From positions 1 through 11,919 of the forward strand of contig WFMU01000343.1 in NCBI GenBank assembly GCA_015488935.1: a stretch of DNA of 11,919 bases. The letters are read 5' to 3'. Positions 7,099 through 11,919 of the stretch are shown piece by piece. The number at the start of each line of letters is the position of its first letter. Position 1 is the first letter of the stretch. Source of the DNA: Flavobacteriaceae bacterium. GTDB taxonomy: Bacteria > Bacteroidota > Bacteroidia > Flavobacteriales > Flavobacteriaceae. A model generated the notes under the pieces. It saw only the letters and a program-made list of their open reading frames with translations, ran no database searches and was not told where the DNA came from. Both the position numbers and the translations under genes were made by a program.

Positions 7099-7106
7099 TA
7101 AAGATA
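7099..7106 (-). promoter_or_regulatory. Near-consensus -7 box of the alpha/beta hydrolase gene
   Basis: On the minus strand this reads TATCTTTA, one base off the Bacteroidota TAnnTTTG box, 20 bases upstream of the hydrolase ATG. No TTG is found at the -33 distance. A CTAG-rich stretch (ACCTAGGT at 7122-7129, then CTAGTC at 7130-7135) lies upstream, in the intergenic region shared with the divergent gene. Confidence 0.35.
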
Positions 7107-7179
7107 GTATTTCTAATTTAAACCTAGGTCTAGTCCCTATTTCAACCTATATTTTTATGGAATTTATCAACTATTGCTA

Positions 7180-7187
7180 GATGTTTG
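7180..7187 (+). promoter_or_regulatory. Weak -7-like box of the DUF1573 gene
   Basis: GATGTTTG, followed by CAA, matches TAnnTTTG except at the first base. It lies 40 bases before the ATG at 7228. It is the only candidate in this intergenic stretch on the plus strand, and no -33 element is seen. Confidence 0.3.
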
Positions 7188-7227
7188 CAACCTCAACTAT
7201 TTGAGGATAACTTTAAAAACCAAAATT

Positions 7228-7680
7228 ATGACAAAATTAATTAGAGTATTCGTAGTAGCATTAATTAGCATGACATTACATGCACAAGACACAAAATCTC
7301 CTGCATTAGCCATGCACGAAAATACCAATACTGGTGTTTTTGCATTTAAATCTGAAATTATAGATTACGGAACTATTGCACAAAATGCAGATGGAAAAAG
7401 AGCTTTTGTATTTAAAAATACCGGAAATGCGCCAATAATCATTTCCAAAGTAAAAGGAAGTTGCGGTTGTACGGTTGCTACCAAACCAAACCAACCTATT
7501 ATGCCTGGCGAAACTGCTGAAATTGGCGTAAAATATGCAACAAATAGAGTTGGTGCTTTTTCTAAAAGCATTACCATTTTTTCTAATGCTAGTGAAGCCA
7601 CTAAAGTAATTCGCATAAAAGGAAAAGTGCTAAAAGGAAATACTATGGAAAAACCGAAAAGTCTTGTTTCAACAAAGTAA
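7228..7680 (+). CDS. Secreted DUF1573 domain protein
   Basis: The start is taken at the ATG at 7228, giving 150 residues with a signal peptide (MTKLIRVFVVALISMTLHAQ, cleavage near residue 19). The upstream in-frame TTG at 7174 would put 18 residues before the signal and precede the promoter-like box. Residues about 38-135 are a DUF1573 domain, an immunoglobulin-like beta sandwich related to ASH/HYDIN-type folds. Its marks are IDYGTI, FVFKNTGNAPIIIS, SCGCTV (78-83), P..PGETAEIGVKY and a final strand IRIKGKV. The two cysteines of SCGC are a family hallmark of unknown purpose. The role is unknown; location in the periplasm or on the cell surface is inferred from the signal peptide. The C-terminal tail (GNTMEKPKSLVSTK) is unstructured. 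A strong hairpin follows. Confidence 0.9.
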   Translation: MTKLIRVFVVALISMTLHAQDTKSPALAMHENTNTGVFAFKSEIIDYGTIAQNADGKRAFVFKNTGNAPIIISKVKGSCGCTVATKPNQPIMPGETAEIGVKYATNRVGAFSKSITIFSNASEATKVIRIKGKVLKGNTMEKPKSLVSTK

Positions 7681-7720
7681 CCTATTTTAAACATTAAAAT
7701 GATATTGTCTTAAATCTAAC

Positions 7721-7753
7721 AAACCTGCTTCAAGTAGTACATGAAGCAGGTTT
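7721..7753 (+). terminator. Strong hairpin after the DUF1573 gene
   Basis: AAACCTGCTTCA (7721-7732) and TGAAGCAGGTTT (7742-7753) form a perfect 12-bp stem with a nine-base loop, 40 bases after the DUF1573 stop. There is no T run after the stem, but the stem itself ends in TTT, as is common for terminators of this phylum. It lies just before the -7 box of the next gene and separates the two transcription units. Confidence 0.75.
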
Positions 7754-7764
7754 CAAAAAAAAAC

Positions 7765-7772
7765 TATCTTTG
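7765..7772 (+). promoter_or_regulatory. -7 box of the membrane LuxR-type regulator gene
   Basis: TATCTTTG is a perfect match to the Bacteroidota -7 consensus TAnnTTTG and lies 16 bases before the ATG at 7789. It also excludes the upstream in-frame ATG at 7741, which lies in the terminator hairpin before the promoter. No canonical TTG is seen at -33. Confidence 0.65.
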
Positions 7773-7788
7773 TTATTCAAATACTTTT

Positions 7789-8847
7789 ATGAAAAAACAA
7801 TTACTACTTGCCTTTTGCTTCTTTTGCTTTTTTAAGCAGTATGCACAATTTCAATTTACTGGAAATGTAAATAATGAGTTTAAAAATGCTACGGCATATC
7901 TTAGTATTGTTTTAGATTGTAATAAAAAAAGTCTGTTTTTTACAGAAAATATTTTACAAGAAAGCAAGATAGATAGTCTTGGTATGTTTACTTTTAAAGG
8001 AGATTTTTTGGCTGCTACCAATCGTATTTATAAAATTCATATCGATAATTGCAACGATGCTATTTCGGATTACAAACATCTTCTAAACCATTGCGAAGAT
8101 AGCAAAGAAATCCTTTTTATTGCTAATAATACAGACCAAATTCATTTCCCTTTAAACAGTTTATCGCAAGTTTTTTGTTCCATTAAAAATGATAAACCCT
8201 ATACTAGTGCTATTGCAAAAATTGAGACTTTACAAGAAAAAATTCTCACCGATTTACAACATAGCAAAAACGACTTACAGCGTAAAAATATTTATAAAAA
8301 TCATTTTTTAGAACTACAAAAATTCAGCAAAACATTTAATGAGCCTTTGGCAGAATTATACACGTATCACTTGTATGCAAATGAAAAATCAATTAGTAGA
8401 GAATTTTATTTAACAGATTTAAAACACGCCAAATACTACACCAACTTATTAGATAGATTAAATAAAAAATATCCAAATACCAGCTACACCAAGCAATTTA
8501 AAGATGCTTTAATTAAAGATCAATATCCGTTATTAAAATCAAAACATACTTTGTATAAAGTTCTAGCGTATAGTCTTGCAACTTTATTATTACTTTCTTT
8601 GGGATTTAATATTCAGCAACATAGAAAAAGCAAAAAACAAGTTGTTACTAGCTTTAAATTAATAAATTACAAAGAAATACTAACCGCACAAGAACAAAAA
8701 GTTTTTACCTTAATGCCTACAAATAGCAATAAAGAAATTGCTGCTGCACTATTTATTAGTCTAAGTACCGTTAAAACACATATTAACAATATTTATTCTA
8801 AACTTGCCATTAATTCACGCAAAGATATTGGTGCTTTTTTTGAATAA
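7789..8847 (+). CDS. Membrane-anchored LuxR-type regulator with DUF4369-like sensor
   Basis: This 352-residue protein appears to be a one-component transmembrane transcription regulator. Residues 1-19 are a signal peptide (MKKQLLLAFCFFCFFKQYA). A predicted periplasmic part follows to about 254. Its first segment (FQFTGNVNNEF to about RIYKIHIDNC) resembles the DUF4369-type beta domain found in front of Bacteroidota thioredoxin-like proteins, with DSLGMFTFKGDF as the key match. The rest is helical, with a PLAELYTYHLY stretch. One membrane helix (about 255-276, VLAYSLATLLLLSLGFNI) leads to a cytoplasmic LuxR/GerE helix-turn-helix: LTAQEQKVFTLM, NKEIAAALFISLSTVKTHI, NNIYSKLAINSRKDI (about 298-347). 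There is no receiver or kinase domain. The periplasmic part carries Cys44, Cys88, Cys102 and Cys130. The start is the ATG at 7789, placed by the -7 box and the signal peptide. Target genes are unknown. Confidence 0.85.
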   Translation: MKKQLLLAFCFFCFFKQYAQFQFTGNVNNEFKNATAYLSIVLDCNKKSLFFTENILQESKIDSLGMFTFKGDFLAATNRIYKIHIDNCNDAISDYKHLLNHCEDSKEILFIANNTDQIHFPLNSLSQVFCSIKNDKPYTSAIAKIETLQEKILTDLQHSKNDLQRKNIYKNHFLELQKFSKTFNEPLAELYTYHLYANEKSISREFYLTDLKHAKYYTNLLDRLNKKYPNTSYTKQFKDALIKDQYPLLKSKHTLYKVLAYSLATLLLLSLGFNIQQHRKSKKQVVTSFKLINYKEILTAQEQKVFTLMPTNSNKEIAAALFISLSTVKTHINNIYSKLAINSRKDIGAFFE

Positions 8848-8854
8848 ACTCTTG

Positions 8855-8873
8855 TATTTTTTAACTAAAAATA
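8855..8873. terminator. Weak A+T-only hairpin between convergent genes
   Basis: TATTTTTTA (8855-8863) and TAAAAATA (8866-8873) can form a short A-T stem in the 35-base gap between the LuxR-type regulator and the RsmB-type gene. It would put a T or A run at the ends of both transcripts. The stem is weak and the call is tentative. Confidence 0.25.
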
Positions 8874-8882
8874 GATAAGTAC

Positions 8883-10097
8883 TTACGCTATTCGCTCTAA
8901 AAGTGCCATATAAAATCCATCATAACCAGTTTGGTACGGCGACACCTTACTTTCAGATACAAATTTATATTCTTTATGATTTTTGAGGAATTTTTTTACT
9001 TGTTCTTCATTTTCTGATGGGAAAATAGAACATGTAGCATAAACTAATTTTCCACCAACTTTTACTAGTTTAGAATAATCCTCTAATATTTCTGCTTGTA
9101 TTTTTTTTATGTTTTCTAAAAATTCTGGCTGCAATTTCCATTTTGCATCTGGATTTCTTTTTAAAACTCCCAAACCACTACACGGTGCATCAATTAAAAC
9201 TCTATCTGCAGAACCACGCAATTTTTTTATGGTTTTGGAATTTAAAATTGGACGAGTTTCTACATTATGTACACCATTTCGTTTTGCTCTACGCTTTAAT
9301 TCTTTCAATTTATTTGCATAAATATCCAAAGCTATTATTTGCCCTTTATTATCCATTAACGAAGCTAAATGTAAAGATTTCCCTCCTGCTCCTGCACAAG
9401 CATCAATAACACGCATTCCTCCTTTTACATCCAAATAAGGTGCTACTAATTGCGAAGATGCATCTTGTACTTCAAAATGACCATTTTTAAAAGCATCGGT
9501 AGTAAATACATTTTTACGAACTACCAATTCTAAAGCATTCGGATAATCTTTTAGAATCATAGTTTCTACACCTTCTCCCAATAAATCCTTTTGCAATTTA
9601 ATTTTATTTGTTTTTAAGGTATTTACACGTAAAATAACTTTTGCTTGTTGATTTAATGCATGAATCTCATCATCCCATTTCTCTCCTAATTCGGAAACAC
9701 CCAATTCATCTAACCAATCTGGAATAGATTCTTTAAATTTTCGTTCTTTTAACAATTCGTCAAAACGACCTTTTATTTTTCGCACAGGTGTATCTATAAA
9801 TTGTTTCCAATCTGGCAAGGTATATCCTTTTAAAACGGCAAAAACAGCAAAATTTTTCCATAAATTTTCTGCGGTATAATGTCCTTTAGTACCAGCAATT
9901 TCGTTGTATAAACGTTTCCATCTAACCATTTCGTAAATGGTCTCTGCAATAAATTTTCTATCTCTAGAGCCCCAACGTTTATCTCTTTTTAGTACTTTTT
10001 CTACAACTTTAGAAGCATATCTATCCTCGTTAAAAATTAATTTTAGTGAGTCAATCACTGCAAATGCTAAAGTTCTATGTAATCTTTTATCTTCCAA
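8883..10097 (-). CDS. RsmB/NOP-family rRNA cytosine-C5 methyltransferase
   Basis: This 404-residue cytoplasmic enzyme transfers a methyl group from SAM to C5 of a cytosine in rRNA. Numbering is from the chosen TTG start. An N-terminal helical region (1-130, with RDKRWGSRDRKFIAETIYEMVRWKRLY) precedes the catalytic domain. That domain shows VQDASSQLVAPYLDV, the SAM loop DACAGAGGKSLHLA (232-245), ALDIYANKLKELK, and two catalytic cysteines: Cys306 in DAPCSGLG and Cys356 in ATCSIFPSENEEQ. This is the two-Cys arrangement of the RsmB/RsmF/NOP2 family. The exact target (C967-type or other) is not certain. No ATG precedes the conserved RLHR.LAF start. A TTG at 10121 lies inside the -7 box TACTTTTG, so the TTG at 10097, three codons before the conserved Arg-Leu-His-Arg, is preferred. 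The gene is downstream of, but separated by a terminator from, the patatin gene. Confidence 0.93.
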   Translation of the reverse strand: MEDKRLHRTLAFAVIDSLKLIFNEDRYASKVVEKVLKRDKRWGSRDRKFIAETIYEMVRWKRLYNEIAGTKGHYTAENLWKNFAVFAVLKGYTLPDWKQFIDTPVRKIKGRFDELLKERKFKESIPDWLDELGVSELGEKWDDEIHALNQQAKVILRVNTLKTNKIKLQKDLLGEGVETMILKDYPNALELVVRKNVFTTDAFKNGHFEVQDASSQLVAPYLDVKGGMRVIDACAGAGGKSLHLASLMDNKGQIIALDIYANKLKELKRRAKRNGVHNVETRPILNSKTIKKLRGSADRVLIDAPCSGLGVLKRNPDAKWKLQPEFLENIKKIQAEILEDYSKLVKVGGKLVYATCSIFPSENEEQVKKFLKNHKEYKFVSESKVSPYQTGYDGFYMALLERIA

Positions 10098-10118
10098 ATC
10101 TTTGTTTAATTGTAGCTG

Positions 10119-10126
10119 CAAAAGTA
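10119..10126 (-). promoter_or_regulatory. -7 box of the RsmB-type gene, overlapping a false start codon
   Basis: On the minus strand this reads TACTTTTG, a perfect TAnnTTTG match. Transcription would begin several bases downstream, so the in-frame TTG at 10119-10121 would not be in the mRNA. No TTG at the -33 distance is visible. Confidence 0.6.
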
Positions 10127-10202
10127 GTAAATCTATTCGTGTTTCGGATTAAATCTTGTTTTTAAAAACTAAATATTAAAAAAAACACGAATTACAGGCA
10201 CA

Positions 10203-10226
10203 ACTTGCCAATGCATTTTTAATTAG
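10203..10226. repeat. 24-base near-copy of patatin coding sequence (intergenic copy)
   Basis: These 24 bases match 10364-10387 at 22 positions, including the identical 12-base core ACTTGCCAATGC. The other copy lies inside the patatin coding region and encodes PIKKALAS on the minus strand; this copy lies beyond its terminator hairpin. The similarity does not clearly continue on either side. Confidence 0.55.
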
Positions 10227-10254
10227 TAAAGCTGTTTTACCAAAACAGCTTTAC
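10226..10254 (-). terminator. Perfect 13-bp hairpin terminator of the patatin gene
   Basis: GTAAAGCTGTTTT (10226-10238) and AAAACAGCTTTAC (10242-10254) form a perfect 13-bp stem with a three-base loop, 37 bases downstream of the patatin stop codon on the minus strand. The T stretch is inside the stem rather than after it. It isolates the downstream RsmB-type gene from the patatin transcript. Confidence 0.75.
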
Positions 10255-10291
10255 ATTTCAGTCACAATCAACTAAAAATAAAACTTTAAAA

Positions 10292-11919
10292 TTATTTTTT
10301 CTCTAAAATTTCCATTTCTTCTAAATCTTCTAAAATCATTTTAATTACAAACTTAGAAAGAATACTTGCCAATGCCTTTTTAATTGGTTTTTGAAGTCCA
10401 CCAGTAACCCATTTTTTTAAAGCATCTCCTCTTCTTTGAAACCAATTTCGCTTATACTCCAAAGCAATCCACATATCCGAAATAGGTGTGTTTTTTTCCT
10501 TTTTTGGCATATTTTTAAAAATGTTTACAGCAGTATCTAAAATTTTAAAAAACCGATTATACATTGCGTCTTTTAAAGTAAAAAGCTTTTGCGGATGGTA
10601 TTTTGGTTTCTCTTTATAAGTGTATTTGTATTTATCTTCGCCAGAAGTTTTATTTTCGATAAGTAAGTTTAAATCTGGAATTATTGGTAAAAAAAATCGA
10701 TCATCACCTGCACGTTCAATTTTAAATTTTTGTACCATTTCTGGAGTCCAACCTTTATGAATTGGATGTACATTATCATTTGCAGGATCGTAAGGAAAAC
10801 TACCAAAATACTGTACAAAATTTCTGGCATTATTTCGTCCTAAAAAGAAATCATGCACTCTAAAATTAATATCTAAAAAGCCACCAAAAGCATTAAAAGA
10901 AGCACTTGTAAGCGGATTTTTATCTCTTCCTCTATACTCTCCGTCATCATTGGTATAGTGCTTTCTTGGATAAATAACACCTTTAAAAAAATTGGTGTCG
11001 TATTGCTCTAACATTTCTTTTCTTTTTACCTTAGACTGATTCCATAAAGTCTGTATTATTGCAGGAATAACGCCCAACAAATTTTTTGGTTTTTTATACG
11101 GTCTTTTAACATCATCATTATCTGGAAAAGGGTCAATCATTATCATGCCATAATTTTGATAGACATTTTCCTCTTTATGGAATTTATTTTTTAAAATACT
11201 TCCAACTTCTCGGTATGGCTCGTTATTAATTGCACCGCCATCTACAGTAATACTTTCAAAATTTTCTGGAAAATTATCCAAACTAATCTCATCTAATACA
11301 TCTGGATTTTCTTTTCCAAAATCGCCAAAAATGGTTCTTTTTAATACCGATTTTACATAATTATCGCTAAACTGTTTGTTGTTAAATTCTCGATATGCCA
11401 ATCCTACAGGAAAAGCTCCAGTAGCAATAGTGGACAACGTAATTTTGTCGGAATAACTTTGTTTAAACGGATTAAACCACAAATATTTATCCTCATCAAC
11501 TTCATTTCCTTTATTCAATTTAAAATGCGACACCAAATAATGTTCAAAAGTATTGTGTTTTGGAGAAGTTTTCATTCTTCTAGCAATCTCTGTTTTAAAA
11601 TCTACCGATAATGGTATGCCTCGAAGTAAAGTATGGGATAATAAAATTTCTAAATCACTCGAAATAAATTTAGGTAATCTATTTTCAAGAAAAAGAGGAT
11701 AGTCCACATTATCATCTACAAAATTTATGGCTCTTGTTGCAATGGAGTCAATTACTTTACTATTAAATAGAGCAACTAAATTCTCATCCAAATCGTCCGT
11801 TTCCCACAATTTATCAAATGTTTTTCCTTTGCTATCATCATCCAAATGCACCCAACTATTATACAATATATTTTGGTTATCCATTGGATTTTTAGGAATT
11901 TCTTTAACAGGATTAATAT
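10292..11919 (-). CDS. Patatin-like phospholipase family protein (5' partial)
   Basis: The frame stays open from the stop at 10292 past the internal ATG at 11884 to the window edge (11 further codons, INPVKEIPKNP). This is therefore the C-terminal 541 residues of a longer gene. Numbered from that ATG, residues 151-167 (STIATGAFPVGLAYREF) are the patatin substrate-pocket block seen after the nucleophile half. TVDGGAINNEPY (214-225) holds the catalytic Asp of the Ser-Asp dyad in its D-G-G/A context. The GXSXG serine block and the oxyanion loop must lie upstream, outside the window, so an intact active site cannot be confirmed. The long C-terminal part (about 240-530) carries no family signature I can name and ends in a charged helix. 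Patatins hydrolyse acyl esters of phospholipids or lipids; substrate and location are unknown here. A strong hairpin follows the stop. Confidence 0.8.
   Translation of the reverse strand, partial: INPVKEIPKNPMDNQNILYNSWVHLDDDSKGKTFDKLWETDDLDENLVALFNSKVIDSIATRAINFVDDNVDYPLFLENRLPKFISSDLEILLSHTLLRGIPLSVDFKTEIARRMKTSPKHNTFEHYLVSHFKLNKGNEVDEDKYLWFNPFKQSYSDKITLSTIATGAFPVGLAYREFNNKQFSDNYVKSVLKRTIFGDFGKENPDVLDEISLDNFPENFESITVDGGAINNEPYREVGSILKNKFHKEENVYQNYGMIMIDPFPDNDDVKRPYKKPKNLLGVIPAIIQTLWNQSKVKRKEMLEQYDTNFFKGVIYPRKHYTNDDGEYRGRDKNPLTSASFNAFGGFLDINFRVHDFFLGRNNARNFVQYFGSFPYDPANDNVHPIHKGWTPEMVQKFKIERAGDDRFFLPIIPDLNLLIENKTSGEDKYKYTYKEKPKYHPQKLFTLKDAMYNRFFKILDTAVNIFKNMPKKEKNTPISDMWIALEYKRNWFQRRGDALKKWVTGGLQKPIKKALASILSKFVIKMILEDLEEMEILEKK

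Noticed and set aside
7306..7694. Two minus-strand frames across the DUF1573 gene
   Set aside because: The plus-strand DUF1573 frame has a signal peptide and conserved motifs; the antisense frames have neither.
7741..7788. N-terminal extension of the LuxR-type regulator from the ATG at 7741
   Set aside because: That ATG lies in the loop edge of a terminator hairpin and upstream of the perfect -7 box, and a signal peptide begins at the ATG at 7789.
9109..10152. Several plus-strand frames of about 70-90 residues over the RsmB-type gene
   Set aside because: They are antisense to the catalytic motifs of a clear rRNA methyltransferase and have no independent support.
1..11919. Search for a defence system, mobile element, CRISPR array, tRNA or rRNA
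   Set aside because: No transposase, integrase, nuclease, toxin-antitoxin pair, regular repeat-spacer pattern or RNA gene fold was seen; the genes are ordinary envelope, regulatory and rRNA-modification functions.

Overview
The window looks like chromosomal DNA from a low-GC member of the Bacteroidota, most likely a marine-type Flavobacteriaceae. It is very A+T-rich, and its start regions have few Shine-Dalgarno sites. Several starts instead follow a TAnnTTTG-type -7 box, the promoter style of Bacteroidota. The recognisable protein families (PagL-like acyloxyacyl hydrolase, head-GIN lipoprotein, DUF1573, RlmF, a DUF4369-like sensor with a LuxR-type helix-turn-helix) are typical of this group. 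No tRNA, rRNA, CRISPR array, insertion sequence or phage gene is visible, and no stretch over 300 bases lacks a gene.

Layout: (1) Positions 2-1280 hold the 3' end of a PagL-like outer-membrane protein followed at short distance by a head-GIN lipoprotein, probably one transcript. (2) Positions 1346-2167 encode a small MscS-type channel with its own -7 box. (3) A SAM-dependent methyltransferase follows after a purine-rich spacer with heptamer repeats. (4) A large secreted CAP-domain protein (3106-5412) is closely followed by rlmF (5423-6271). A hairpin over the rlmF stop separates it from a convergent alpha/beta hydrolase (6281-7078, minus). (5) The hydrolase is divergent from a secreted DUF1573 protein (7228-7680), which ends at a strong perfect hairpin. 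(6) A membrane-anchored LuxR-type regulator (7789-8847) follows with its own -7 box and converges with an RsmB/NOP-type rRNA cytosine methyltransferase (minus, start revised to a TTG at 10097). (7) A patatin-like lipase on the minus strand (10292 to the window edge) lacks its N-terminus here and ends at a 13-bp perfect hairpin.

Functionally this is mostly envelope and translation housekeeping: two rRNA methyltransferases, a mechanosensitive channel, lipid hydrolases and secreted proteins. I see no multi-gene defence or mobile system. The points most worth following up are a His-to-Asn change at a likely active-site position of the PagL-like protein, the cysteine-containing periplasmic sensor of the membrane-bound LuxR-type regulator, the uncharacterised 768-residue CAP protein, the promoter evidence that moves the start of the RsmB-type gene, and a 24-base near-duplicate of patatin coding sequence downstream of its stop codon.
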